Assembly: GCA_019096155.1 (NCBI GenBank)
Contig: JAHCVI010000001.1
Span: 3,844,001-3,908,000, forward strand
Source of the DNA: Staphylotrichum longicolle
Taxonomy: Eukaryota > Ascomycota > Sordariomycetes > Sordariales > Chaetomiaceae
Length of the DNA: 64,000 bases
Direction of reading: 5' to 3'
Below, in pieces: positions 52,772 to 63,403 of this stretch; position 1 is the first letter of the stretch, and each line of letters opens with the position of its first letter. Under the pieces are notes generated by a model. The model saw only the letters and a program-made list of their open reading frames with translations. It made no database searches and had not been told where the DNA came from. Position numbers and translations under genes: made by a program.

Positions 52772-53869
52772 ATGTGTCACGTCTGCCAGCGTCTCGGCAT
52801 CGTAGTCGAAGGACCCCCGCCCGGGCTGATCGAGCAAGAAAATGCCGAGCAGGAATACCTGGAGCAAAAACAACTGGAATACTACGCAACACGTCGGGCT
52901 CAAGGCATTTCCCAGCCCCCGGCGCCACGCAAAGTCCTTCGGAGCACTCCTGCACCCAAGGTAGTCATCGAGCCGGCGCCCAGCCACGACGGCGCGCCGA
53001 CCTTTGCCGCCTGGTTCGTCTCTCGATCGCACCTGGACGCCGACCCCACGACCGAGGACGGCTACAGCGATTCCCCGCCCAAGCAGGAGACGGAGAAGCA
53101 TCGTCCCAAGTTCGGGATCCGCGTCTATGATGCCACCGAGGACGCAACGGCGGAGCGCGCGGCGCAGCTCGCGCGGCGCATCTTCGAGTTGACGTACGCG
53201 CACCGGACAGTCAGCTGCGAGCAGGGCCACGAGGACCGCATTGAGGTCGTGGCGCTGCCGTTGCCTGCGTCGATGGCTGCCGAGAAGAGAGCGCTCCGGT
53301 GCGTCGCGCACAACAGAGCCGAAATCGCCGTACGGCTACGCATGCAAGACGCCGCGCTCGCTGCGTCGTGGTATATCATGGCTGAGGATTTGTGCGCTAC
53401 TGCTGGCGAAAGGAAGCAGATGTGGGTCATTACCGATCTGAAGAACTCATGGGAAGAAGCGCTCAAGATGGCCGATGGGCTGGAGTCGTCCGAGCTCCGG
53501 GAGACGATGGACCAGCAGGGCGCGCATGGGTATTTTCTAGCAGTCTCATATGACGTCGCTCGCAGCTGGTACGATGATGAGGACGACGAGGATCTCGAGA
53601 GAGATAAGCCAAGGCCCGAGTTGTTCGCTCAGGAGTACTGTCTGGAGTGGCTTGGGGACAAGTTTTATCATTTCATTGATGGGAACCTAAGGAGGTTTGA
53701 AGAGCATTTCGTCGCCAAAGGCGTTCTTGAGGCCGAGTTAGCTTTGGAAAGAGCTGCAGCTGCCGGGGTCGAGGTGCCGAGACCAGTCGTGATACCTTAT
53801 GTACACGAGGAGCCAGACTGGAAGAAAGCCTGGAGGGAGGGGAAGCTTCCGTATGCTCCATATCCATGA
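52772..53869 (+). CDS. hypothetical protein, 365 residues
   Basis: The ATG at 52772 begins MCHVCQRLGIVVEG, a CxxC start. The upstream in-frame extension lacks coding character, so this start is preferred. The N-terminal ~110 residues contain a Glu/Gln-rich helix (EQENAEQEYLEQKQLEYY) and a Pro-rich linker. The central part (ERAAQLARRIFELTYAHRTV, then SWYIMAEDLCATAGERKQMW) looks like a folded alpha/beta domain. The C-terminal part is acidic (YDDEDDEDLERDKPRPE) and ends DWKKAWREGKLPYAPYP. There is no signal peptide or membrane span, and I recognise no family. Single exon. Confidence 0.65.
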   Translation: MCHVCQRLGIVVEGPPPGLIEQENAEQEYLEQKQLEYYATRRAQGISQPPAPRKVLRSTPAPKVVIEPAPSHDGAPTFAAWFVSRSHLDADPTTEDGYSDSPPKQETEKHRPKFGIRVYDATEDATAERAAQLARRIFELTYAHRTVSCEQGHEDRIEVVALPLPASMAAEKRALRCVAHNRAEIAVRLRMQDAALAASWYIMAEDLCATAGERKQMWVITDLKNSWEEALKMADGLESSELRETMDQQGAHGYFLAVSYDVARSWYDDEDDEDLERDKPRPELFAQEYCLEWLGDKFYHFIDGNLRRFEEHFVAKGVLEAELALERAAAAGVEVPRPVVIPYVHEEPDWKKAWREGKLPYAPYP

Positions 53870-54257
53870 AAGAGCGGAAGAGGTTGGCATACCGATGCGT
53901 CCGGAACCGCTGAGTCGGTAAACACGATGCCCAGTGTGGCCTGCGGCGTCACGGTGACGGTGAGCTGGCCTCTGGCATCCAGCCTCAGGGAAGGAGACGG
54001 CCATGGGGTTTTATTGTTGGCTGCTCTGCCTACAAACGAGGTGCTGTGATCATGACCACCAAATACCCACGCAGAGCCTGATGATTGTAGGCTTTGCAGT
54101 CTCATGGAGCGGACAAACAAGTTCACCGACACGAACAGGTTACACGAACGTTGAGAGGGTATAGTAGATTTCTTTTCAGTTCGCAAGTGCCCAAATGCGT
54201 CTTCATGCAGGTACTCAATACCAAGGTTCTAACACCGACATGATGAATAGCAGCCCA
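53870..54257. other. short convergent intergenic region
   Basis: Lies between the stop codons of the hypothetical gene (plus) and the HET gene (minus). No coding frame of note. Confidence 0.45.
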
Positions 54258-56159
54258 TCACTCAAGCATCACAGTAAAACGTTTCCCTCCGCTCAAACAA
54301 GCCTTATTCCAGACCTTCCGCTCTACAACAGCCACTCCACGTCTGTAAACGGCGCCGTGTTGGTCAGTGTCCGCTGAATCAGTGTTGTGCCAAACAACCC
54401 ACAATGCCTCGACCCACGCGCCATCTCCGGAATCCGCCACAAACTCCGATATGCCAAGAAGCTCTACAGAGCTAAAGTCAGGTACCCTCGAATTGTTCCA
54501 TCTCCTTCGAGGAGCCCACATGAGGTCAAGTTGATCAGGGTATAGCGCGACAAACCCATCCATACTCCTGAAAATGAATGCGTTCCTGCTAGGCTCCATG
54601 TTCAACCCTTCGACATCAAAAATAGACATCTGAGCCACTACTCGGATTCGCTTTCCTCTTTGAGAGTCGACAAGGGGTACCGTGGATGGGAATGGTGGTG
54701 TCAGGGACCGATCGACAAGAGTGCATTCGCACATGGGCACATACCGGCCCGCCGACTTCCGGTACAACGTCAGTCCGGCGTCGCGTTTCCCGTCTGCCAT
54801 TACGCCGCCTTCCCAGGCAAACCACGACCATGAGGGGAACCCCAAACCAGGGTCCCGGAGACGGAGAGGCTCTTTCATGGTGGTCCAAGTGAGCGCGTGG
54901 GGGAGATGGGCGACGGGCAGGCCCCAGCAGAGGCCCTGGGCGAACAAGCTCTCCGGCGCAGCATCGTGGACCAGGAAGTGCGCGATGCCTTCGAATGCTC
55001 GTACTATGTCGGAAGGGTGGGTGAGATTGCGCGTATTGTAGGGGCTGACTACGCTGGAAAGGTAGGCATGGTACTGTCGGCTGAGATCGCCAGCTCGGTC
55101 GCTTTCTTGTTGTTCCTCCCCGCTGAATACTTGAACTCCTCGCTCCTTCAGTGTATGGGACGTCTGTCCTGATCCTTCTCTGATAAAAGTTCGCTGGTCG
55201 CGAGATTTGAGCCTCCGGAGGATGCTTTCAGACAGCAGATTGTTCTTCCAGGTATGGCCGTCCTCGAGCGTAGTACAGGCGTTGCACTTCCAGACCACAG
55301 TTTGGTCGCAGAACATGAGCTGTCGACGAGAGAACTGCCCTTCTTGGAACGTCCAGCTCCGAGAATTCTACGGTGATGATGTGAGGTTAACGAGTGGTCA
55401 TCAAAATCAAAGGCTGGCCGAGAAGTGAGAACATGGGGCAGAAGGGGGAGAGCACACGGCGGTGTGCGCAACGGATGTAGGCTCACGTACCCAAATCATG
55501 TATTCCGGATTGGTGTACTTGTGAAGGTCGTCAGCAAAGTTGCTGGCGAGACGACGGGAAGGCGAGATTCCCCGCAGGCCTCTGAGCCCTTCATTGGCAT
55601 CCCACGCCGTAGCAGCTACCACGGTAAGGTATGCATTGTCGTAGATGGCGCCCATGTTCCGGAGCTCGGCGGGTAAGTCCATGTCGTCGTCCTGGACGAT
55701 GCAGAAAGCATCCACCCAAAGATATTTCTCGCCAAAGGCTTTCACAAGATCGATAGTATGCCGGATGGTTTTGGGAATGTCAACGTCCGGGTTATCGGCC
55801 GAGAGAGCGCCTGGCTGGCAGAACATATCTCGGGTGGCTGTTGTCAGTTTGCTTGTTTTCACCTGGCCCCAGACGTAAGATAGGGCGCAATATCTGGGGA
55901 TATCTCGGAGAGATGCGGAAGAGACCAGGCATTCTTGGTGAACGTCGATCAGCCAAGTCGGAACCGAGCCAAAGTGGGGATAGTCGGAGCAGTCGTGCGA
56001 TTCATCACACGATTTCATCCATGTATGAATGGTGTTGAGGTTGATCCAGTTGGGGTGCACCTCGTGAACAGCGATCCGGGCAATGGTTGTCCCGACGTTA
56101 AGAGGACTACCGGGGTCTCCTTGGGGGCCATTCATGGCTTCAGAGTCTGATGAACTCAT
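54258..56159 (-). CDS. HET-domain protein (heterokaryon incompatibility type)
   Basis: Two exons (56159-55491 and 55367-54258; intron 123 bp) give 592 residues. The HET domain spans about residues 89-225: RYCALSYVWGQ, DIPKTIRHTIDLVKAFGEKY followed by LWVDAFCIVQDDDMD, and AIYDNAYLTVVAATAWDANE. The usual continuation NSRSWTFQEGQFSRRQLMFC is recreated across the splice. The C-terminal half has the common fungal follow-on region (DPGLGFPSWSWFAWEGG) and no other known domain. HET proteins mediate programmed cell death after non-self recognition; most copies are uncharacterised. The ATG at 56159 was chosen because upstream in-frame sequence lacks protein character. Confidence 0.9.
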
Positions 56160-57076
56160 GTGCAGCTGTTTGTGACAACGGTTATGCAAACAAGTTGGCG
56201 GTAAGTTTTGGCCAGAGTGAATGTTCCGAGCGGGGTCTTGGAGAGGAACAATGCGCGCGCCTCCAAGGCAACCGGGTGTCACTCTCAGTCACGTGTGATC
56301 AAGCACTTTCCATGGCAAGGCTGGGAAATCGTCAGCTTGCAACAAGATAACCCTGATTATCCAGACCTTGGAGAGACCCGTGGAGGAAACGGAGCGCCCT
56401 CCCGCATTTGCAACGTATCTACCCGCCACCCTCCCGCACTGCAAAATCACAGTTGGCTAGGGGACAGCTAGCTGTTGACCACTGGGACGTTCATGCGGGA
56501 GGTGAGTTTCTCCTTTTTCTTTTTTCCGTTCTTTTGTCCGTCCATGCCCGGCTTGCTCTCCACTCCTCCATCAACAAAAGTCACTGACAGGTACAGCCTT
56601 GATGTGTCCATTGCAGTCGTACTGCGGTGTCCCGAGTGCTCCACGGTATTTGAAGAGTTGGATCGATATACAACCTGGAGACCACCGGAAGGACATACAC
56701 GGAGTGGAGGACGAGAACGTGCTGCCCGATGACCTTTGATATTATGTCGCGACTGGAGTGACCGCAGGTAAATGGGCAAGGGCACCGCGGACTGAAAGGC
56801 TTTCTCTCTTTTCAACAAGCTCATTACATGTAGTGTGGCGGACTTCGCTGCGGTGGACTTGGCTATAGTGGGTTGTTGTTCAGGAGGTGTGTTTTCCTGC
56901 TCGCATAGGTACCGATTCTGTACCCTTCTGAACAGAGAGAGCCTTTATAAGCAAAAAGACGGTATATTCTCCAGAAACCCTTTGCAACTGCAACATCCAA
57001 GCACATTACAGCACGGAAGCCACCCAACCTTATCGACCTCGCAACCGCTCCCCCCAACACCCTCCCAAGGTCACCA
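56160..57076. other. intergenic, no gene seen
   Basis: Contains the presumed promoter of the HET gene. Frames at 56468-56824 and 56835-57299 show no domain or conserved composition. A pyrimidine-rich run lies near 56508-56530. Confidence 0.4.
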
Positions 57077-58030
57077 TCACAAATCCGAATCATTACTAAT
57101 CGTGCTCCCCCCGCCCCCAAACGCCTCGGCAATCACCTGCGTCCGCGTCACGCTCCCATCCGCCGCGCTCACGTACACCCAGCTGGTGACCTCGATGCCC
57201 GGGAACGGCGCGTACAGGTACTGCAGCTCAAACTCCTTGGCCTCGCCGTCCACCTCGATGGTCTTGTTGTGCCCGTTGAACTGCATGTCGCGCGCGTAGT
57301 AGCCCACCACGCGCTTCTCCCCCTGCTGCGTGCCGTCGTTGTCGAGGAACTCGTCGTAGATGTCGCCGTTTTGCGCGAGCACCCGGTTGGTGTGCGTGTG
57401 GCCCGTGTAGTCGTTGATGCTGTACAGGATGTTGTGCTCGAGGTTGTAGTTGTTGAAGTGGTGGTCGGAGCGTTTGGTGTTGGTGTTGGTGCTGGTGTTG
57501 GAGCCGGAGCCGGAGCCGGAGCCGGAACCGCCGCCGAGGATGTCGCCCACGCCGCCAATTGTGGTGTTGACAATCTCGGCGACCTCCTGGCCGAGGGTCG
57601 CGATGATGGGGTTCAGGTCGATGGAGGAGAGGACGTCGTCGACCATGGCGACGACGTTTTCGAGGCGCGCCTCAAGCTCGACCTTGGCGCTGACGTTTTC
57701 GATTGTCAGCTTGACGCGATCGATGCTCGCATCGACGCCGGCGTTGAGGCGGAGGAGCTTGAGGACCTGGGCATCTAGGTTGACTTTGGCCGTGATGTTG
57801 TCCACTTGGATGTCGATGAGCCCGACGCTGACCGACGCGTTCAGGAAGACGTCCGGCTCTTTGGGGAGGACGAGACCGGAGGAGGTGGAATCGGTCTCAT
57901 AGATGGCGGATTCCGGGTCACCGCGATGTTCGAGACGGTAGCCGATGTACCCGTCGTCAGAGTCGGCGGCCAGAATGTTGGGGGCGAGGAAGAAGAGGGC
58001 AGCCACGGCGGCGGATATTAACGACTTCAT
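57077..58030 (-). CDS. secreted protein of unknown family, 317 residues (paralogue A)
   Basis: Starts at 58030 with a signal peptide (MKSLISAAVAALFFLAPNIL). The core, residues about 60-165, is a regular alternation of short hydrophobic strands and helices: SVGLIDIQVDNITAKVNLDA, LNAGVDASIDRVKLTIENVS, then MVDDVLSSIDLNPIIATLGQ. A Gly-Ser linker and a TKR dibasic site lead into a second domain (YNLEHNILYSINDYTGHTHT, EIDYEFL-like acidic turn, GEKRVVGYYARDMQFNGHNK) ending in a likely beta sandwich. I recognise no family. The core resembles that of the secreted protein encoded divergently at 58800, so the two are probably paralogues. N-glycosylation sites are frequent. Extracellular or wall-associated by inference. 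Confidence 0.75.
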   Translation of the reverse strand: MKSLISAAVAALFFLAPNILAADSDDGYIGYRLEHRGDPESAIYETDSTSSGLVLPKEPDVFLNASVSVGLIDIQVDNITAKVNLDAQVLKLLRLNAGVDASIDRVKLTIENVSAKVELEARLENVVAMVDDVLSSIDLNPIIATLGQEVAEIVNTTIGGVGDILGGGSGSGSGSGSNTSTNTNTKRSDHHFNNYNLEHNILYSINDYTGHTHTNRVLAQNGDIYDEFLDNDGTQQGEKRVVGYYARDMQFNGHNKTIEVDGEAKEFELQYLYAPFPGIEVTSWVYVSAADGSVTRTQVIAEAFGGGGSTISNDSDL

Positions 58031-58799
58031 GTTGTTTGTGGTGGTGTTGTGAACCCAAAGAGTGTGCAACTGCCCGAGGGTTTGACCTTGAACTCAAGAA
58101 CCGCTGATGTTGACAGTCAGGAGAAAAGATATGTCACTGGCCACGGAGGAGATCAATGTGCGCTCAAGCACCTCTGGCACATTGGGGATTCCCCAAAACT
58201 TGACGCAGCCACGGACAAGCGGTAGCATACCGCGCTGTGACCAAGGCACTGACATGCCAGTCGCATCGGGCCAAACATCCAGCGGGGTGGTAACGGTTAT
58301 TAGCGAGGGGGTTATCGACGGGGGTCCTGCCAAGGCAAACTTGGTCAGAGTCCAGCCCAGTCCGCGGGTGGGCGCCAAGAGCAATTACGGGTGTGATGCG
58401 GGAGCTTAAAAACATGGCATTTCCCCTGACAATCTGCAGCCCACCATTGACAGCAGCGTTTCATCGAGCCGTTAATGGAACCCTGCCGACTGGGCTGCCC
58501 TGGGAAGGCGGCCCTTCAATGCGACAGCGTTCGCCATCAAGGAAGTTGCCCAAGGCAAAAAGAAAAACAAGGACTGGAAATTGGAATAGCAGCGCCAATA
58601 AGATGTGACGACTCTTCACGCATCGTGGGCGCTGACGGACCTCGCCAACAAACCGTTCCCTCTTTATATCCTGACAGACATCAACTCCAGGAAAACCCGC
58701 CGAGACGTCACGCGCGAAGGAGTTGAAAGACGCGCTGTGAGGTCCATTGGAGTTGTCCGCCTTCCCGCTCTCCCCCTCAACTCTCCTTCAGCAACCACC
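58031..58799. promoter_or_regulatory. divergent promoter region between two related secreted-protein genes
   Basis: 769 bp with no supported gene. It must contain both promoters; the right side is close to a TTTATAT box at about 58662-58668, roughly 135 bp upstream of the 58800 start. Confidence 0.4.
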
Positions 58800-59708
58800 A
58801 TGCGAGGACTCACCCACTCTTTGTTAAGGCTGCTCGGCCTGCTGATGCTGGCCGCATTGGCAGCAGCCCAGAGCTCTTCCGACGCAACCTCAGCACCCCC
58901 CGCATCATCAGAGCCACCCGCATCCAGCAATCCGCCAGCCTCCTCCTCGCCGGCGACCCGGACAGCAACAACGCGCCCAACCTCGACCGGCGGCGGCGGC
59001 GGGGGAGGCACCCTCCCGACAGGCACCTCTCCGCCCGATGTCCTCCTCCGCGTGCCCGAGCTCCACGTCGGCAAGATCGAGCTTGACGTGGACAACCTGC
59101 GCGCCGACCTGAACCTCAACGCGGAAATCGCCAACCTGGTGACGCTCAACGTGGGTGTGCAAGTGGGCATAGAGAAGGTGAACATCACCATCGCCGACGT
59201 CGACGCGCAGGTCGACCTGGTCATCCGCCTGGGCAACATCGCCAAGATGGTCAACCGCACGCTGGCCTCGCTCGACCTGAACCCGCTGCTCATCAACCTG
59301 CTGAACGAGGTGGGCGACGTGGTGGATAGCGTGGTTGGTGCGGTGGACGGGCTGTTGGGGAGCATCATCCGCGGCGATATCAAGCTGAATTTCTTGATCG
59401 ACAATCTGGGCAACATCGTGCAGGAGGTTGTTGGGTCCGCTGGGGACGTCGTGAGCAGCATCGTGGGCAACTTTGAGAAGAACATGACGTTCACGGGGGT
59501 CACGAAGCAGCTCGGGAATGGGCTGACGCAGAAGACGTATCGGTATGACGCGTTGGGCAGTCTGGTGAATATCATCTTTAATACGCTCGGGCAGGTCGTG
59601 CAGGCGGTGGTCGTGGGGAAGGATAATACGGGCGGCGGGGGGAGCAGCACTTCGGCAGCACCATCGGCGACGACGAGTCCTACGGCTATCGCGAGCTCGG
59701 CGACGTAG
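58800..59708 (+). CDS. secreted protein of unknown family, 302 residues (paralogue B)
   Basis: The ATG at 58800 starts a signal peptide (MRGLTHSLLRLLGLLMLAAL). A Ser/Pro/Ala/Thr-rich linker (about 50 residues) and a poly-Gly run precede the core at about residues 80-180: VGKIELDVDNLRADLNLNAE, LNVGVQVGIEKVNITIADVD, then MVNRTLASLDLNPLLINLLN. It lines up with the core of the divergent neighbour, including the shared SxDLNP motif. The C-terminal part differs (GDIKLNFLIDNLGNIVQEVV, TYRYDALGSLVNIIFNTLGQ) and ends in a Ser/Thr/Ala-rich tail. No family is recognised. It may be a wall-associated or matrix protein. No clear GPI signal is seen, since the last residues are not hydrophobic. Confidence 0.75.
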   Translation: MRGLTHSLLRLLGLLMLAALAAAQSSSDATSAPPASSEPPASSNPPASSSPATRTATTRPTSTGGGGGGGTLPTGTSPPDVLLRVPELHVGKIELDVDNLRADLNLNAEIANLVTLNVGVQVGIEKVNITIADVDAQVDLVIRLGNIAKMVNRTLASLDLNPLLINLLNEVGDVVDSVVGAVDGLLGSIIRGDIKLNFLIDNLGNIVQEVVGSAGDVVSSIVGNFEKNMTFTGVTKQLGNGLTQKTYRYDALGSLVNIIFNTLGQVVQAVVVGKDNTGGGGSSTSAAPSATTSPTAIASSAT

Positions 59709-60102
59709 GCGGCAACCACGGCAGCCCCTTAGTGACCTTTGGGTGGGGGGGTTTGAATGGATTCAGTTCTGAGCAGTCCGTTGTTTCAGTAGTACCAATA
59801 TTAGGAAATGTCTTCAGAACAGCTCCGCGTGGTGAAGCAACAACAGGTACCACCAGCTCAACAATAGCGCGCAGGGGGTGGCACGGCGATCCTTGGGCGC
59901 CCCATGCCAAGCACCACGAACTCCCTGCCCAGAAATTCCATGAGACGGGTGGTGCAGGAACATGAGACGACCGTGCCGCTGCTGACCGCCATCCACGACC
60001 CTTTGCCTCCAGATTGACCTCCAGCTTCGCAGCTGTCTTAGGTACAGACTCTGTTTGGGGTCGCACGGCAAAGGAACAATCTGCCATTTTTATGCTGTGC
60101 CC
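59709..60102. other. short convergent intergenic region
   Basis: Between the stop of the secreted-protein gene and the stop of the minus-strand gene at 60103. No coding frame of note. Confidence 0.45.
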
Positions 60103-61187
60103 TCACTCTGAACCCGGTCTCTTATTATACAGCGCAAAAATCCGAGCTTGCATATCCTCTTCCTCCGGGTAATCCTCAGGATTTCTCGGCCGGTGCTCAT
60201 CGCGGTCTCTGTTACGCAAGGGTTCCGGCCGCTCCCAGACGTCCCGGTATACCTTTCTGTCGACGATGGCGCGGTCCGGGTCAATTCTGACCCTGTGGCT
60301 CCTCGTTGGGACGATTGGTAGGGGACCATCGGCCGCCGTAGCAGGTGCTGATGCCAAGAGAAAGTCAGCCAGGGATTTCTGCTCTTCGTTCGTGACCTGC
60401 CACAGGCGAAAGGTGACATCGTCGCGGGCTGAGTGCATGTAAAAGTTGGGCTCAGGGGCCCCCGGCCCCTCGCCATCGCAGCGCTGCCACGTCTGTGACC
60501 GATCGAAGACCACGACGCCGCCAAAGATTCGGTCCTCGGCCCAGTAACCGACAACATCCGCAAGGCCATCAGGGTATTGGCTCTCGGCCACGTAGTAAGG
60601 GTGCGAGAAGAGGGTTTTTCACGGCGGCGGCGGGACTAGTGAGGGATAGCCGCCGGTTTGCTGAGGGGGTTGCCAATCCCAGGACGTCGCCCCATCAACC
60701 GTGTAATCAAGATCGCTGGTATGACGATCATGTACCCTGGTGTTCTGCTTGTATAAGAAGACTGCGATTTGGTGGACGGCGACTGCAACGAGCTCGATCA
60801 GGCGTAGGTGGAAGGCACGCGATCCCGGATCGGCGGTTTGGAAGGAATGGAGCAGCTATGGAGTGTCAGCGGACATCAGCTTCCTTATCGAAAACGGGGA
60901 GGGTTGCCAACCTCGGGTTTGAATGCCAACATTTCCATCTCAAAGTCAGACCGGAACTTCACAGCAGCCTCCTCCACGCCCGGACAGAGAGTCACATGAC
61001 GCAAAATGGGGTGCTCCCCGCGCAACCTGCGGCCTCGTTGGCCATATGCAATGTGGCAGAGAGGCAGGCCGTCAATGATCTGTCCGAACGTCTCGCGGGC
61101 CAGGGCAGTGTCAAGGAGTCTGAGCACGGCGGCCGTGATGACGTCGCGGTGCAGCGAATCCAAGTTGCTGATGTTCGCCGAAGGCAT
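60103..61187 (-). CDS. conserved fungal hypothetical protein interrupted by an in-frame TGA
   Basis: Exon 1 (61187-60912) reads MPSANISNLDSLHRDVITAA and onward to EMEMLAFKPE; after a 56-bp intron, exon 2 starts at 60855 (LLHSFQTADPGSRAFHLRLI). In the same frame a TGA lies at 60619-60621, just after a run of four Pro codons. Beyond it the frame continues with TLFSHPYYVAESQYPDGLAD, VVGYWAEDRIFGGVVVFDRS and further conserved-looking sequence to the stop at 60103. The part after the TGA has the hallmarks of a widespread uncharacterised fungal family (HPxxx...QYPxGxADVVGYWAExxxxGGVVxFDR). Total would be about 342 residues. The stop may be a real nonsense mutation, a base-call error, or avoided by an intron I did not find. 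Function unknown. Confidence 0.65.
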
Positions 61188-61696
61188 CGTGGGCGGTATG
61201 GTTGCAATGGTCTGATGGCGGGCCGGCAAAATCGAACCAGAAAAAGAGTGTGTTGTGGGGGAATGATGAATCGCAGAGTTCCCCTCACAGTCCTTGGATT
61301 GAGGCGGCAGCGGCAATCGGGGCGTCGCGCGTGTTTGTGCTGGACAGTTGTTTCATCGCACACAAAAACGATGATTGGTAGCAGCGCTTTGCTCCGTGAA
61401 GAAGGGGGCGAACGACTTGGGTGGTCTCTGTGGTGGATTGAGGGTGTTGTGTGGAAGAGAGAACTGGCCCCACGAAGTGGGATGTGTCAGGCTGAGCACA
61501 TGTGTGCGAGATGAATGGTACCTGAGGTAGGCCGCCATCTCCGGCGCCCCAACATATAGGTACCCAGAGCTGTGTGTCAACGTCTTGTCTTTGTTGTCTT
61601 CCCACCACCCTCAATTGCTATCTCCCTCTTACGCAATCCTTGGAGTAACTACCGGATAACTATGGTCGTTTCCTAGGCTACTCCCGCTTGCACTCC
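61188..61696. other. intergenic, no gene seen
   Basis: Presumed promoter of the interrupted gene on the left and 3' UTR of the kinase-like gene on the right. Short overlapping frames only. Confidence 0.4.
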
Positions 61697-62787
61697 TCAC
61701 TCCGTCTCCTCCTCCCGCACCCACTCCTCGTAAGGAGGGTAAGGCGGGCCGTACAGATCGTTCTCCATGAAGGCGTCTACCGCTGCCAGATCATTTTCCC
61801 ATTTGCGCCAGTCGTAGCGCCTCGGGTCGGTTCCGCAGCCATCATTTTCGCTCTGCTTGAGGATGCACGCCAGCAGCTCCTGGGGCAGATTCACCTCCTC
61901 CCAGCCATCTTGCAGCCCCCAGTCGACAATGCAGTTTTGCAAGTCATAGGGATCACGCCACCTCTGCTTCTCAAGGTGATGTTCTTGGATGCGCTCGAGC
62001 GACGGATGGGGCGCCGTCCATGCGCGGGAGAAGTCAATGAGTTTTCCACCGAGATAGTTGCTAATGGTGATATCCCTGACGAGGATGCCAAGACGGTGGA
62101 AAGCTTCCAAATCGTCGCAGAGCTGGTCAACTTGGTCGGGCTCGAAGGGGCTATCGCTGGTTACAAAGGTCTTGACAATAGCGTGGACGGGACGGCCACG
62201 GGCTAAGGGTTCCAGCGACCGACCAAAGGTATCGTCGTCACCATCCGAGTCCTCGGGGTTGGTGTAGGAGCTGCGTCTAACGACCTCGCGTTCTTGTTCC
62301 GCGGTGAGCAGGAGATAGCCGTGGGCACGGACAGCCAAGTCCTCGTGGCGCTCCTGTCGCAACCGACCATACGCGCGACACTCGCAGTTGAAAAGGTCGA
62401 AATAGTCGATCCACAGCCGGGGGTTTCTGAGGGGATGGTTTAGAGTGCTTCCAATAGTTCGTTGGAGATGGCGATGCGAGTTGAAGCGGAACTGAAGCAT
62501 TCACCAACGACGCAGCACCGCGTTAGTTACCGACCCCAGGCATTTTGTGTTTCCACCAAGTGAGTGCTGCCTAACGGAGAAATCCTCACCATCTTGAGAG
62601 CGTAGTAGGGCTCCTCCCCGTTGATTCGGACCTTCCAGACAAAGGAATCCATATCGACGGCCGGGTCGCCAAGCTCTTCGACGAATTCAATGTCGGCAAA
62701 CGCAGTCCGGGTGAACGGTGCAAGTTTCGGCCCGGGGACGCGAGGAAGAGGGTCTGGGAACACCGATAACGGTGCAGTGGAATCCAT
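61697..62787 (-). CDS. protein-kinase-like fungal protein, 330 residues
   Basis: Exon 1 (62787-62590) and exon 2 (62491-61697) join across a 98-bp intron. The N-terminal part has FVWKVRINGEEPYYALKMFR, where ALKM fits the beta3 Lys of a kinase lobe without a clear glycine-rich loop. Exon 2 carries LFNCECRAYGRLRQE (helix C-like) and the catalytic loop FHRLGILVRDITISNYLGGK, then LIDFSRAW, with RD, an Asn four residues later and DFS in place of DFG. The C-terminal part is helical and acidic. This matches the many small fungal kinase-like proteins found in accessory regions. Whether it phosphorylates protein is not shown. An additional intron near CCCCTCAG at about 62437 is possible but has no matching donor. 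Confidence 0.75.
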
Positions 62788-63403
62788 TTCGGGGTTGTCC
62801 AAGGGTCGGTTATTGTTTTTTCTTTTTTCCCTTTTTTTTTCTTTTTGTGGGTTGGGTGCCGCGCTGAGAATCGTCGCGGCCAGTTTTGCGGGGATGTGAG
62901 CGCCAGTGCCGCGTGCCTTGAGCAACGTCGCAATTGTTGGGCCTCTGCAACCAATGAACCAAGTCAGATTTGGCCAAGTTGTTTGGCGCTTAGGCCCTGT
63001 TTCTCCTGTCCGTGGCTTTTGTATCCTCTCGTCACGCCCTGCTCTCACAAGAGAAAAACTGGCAACAGAGTCAGTCAACAACTTGCTTGTGCCGGTGCAG
63101 TGGATTGTCCAACACCTTGACTGGTTATCCGGCTTCATGTCTTTCTTTAAACGCAGAGCGTTGGCCAAGATTTAGCTCATAAGAAGCTACAAGTTCAGTT
63201 TTTTGTTGAGGTGGTGCTTGAACTTCGAGAAATGCCATAAACACCACATCTCTTTCCGGTCAAAACGTCCTGAGCCCCTTATCGACAAACAACATAACAA
63301 CCCGAGTGCTTTAGACCCCAACGCCTGAGTATCCCCGTTTGAACATTAAGAACAGTGTCGTTTCGTCGTAATATGCCATGAAGGCACGGCGTCGCGCTTG
63401 ACG
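62788..63403. other. intergenic, no gene seen
   Basis: Presumed promoter of the kinase-like gene, with a long T-rich run near 62814-62845, and 3' side of the small secreted protein gene. No other coding frame is supported. Confidence 0.4.
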
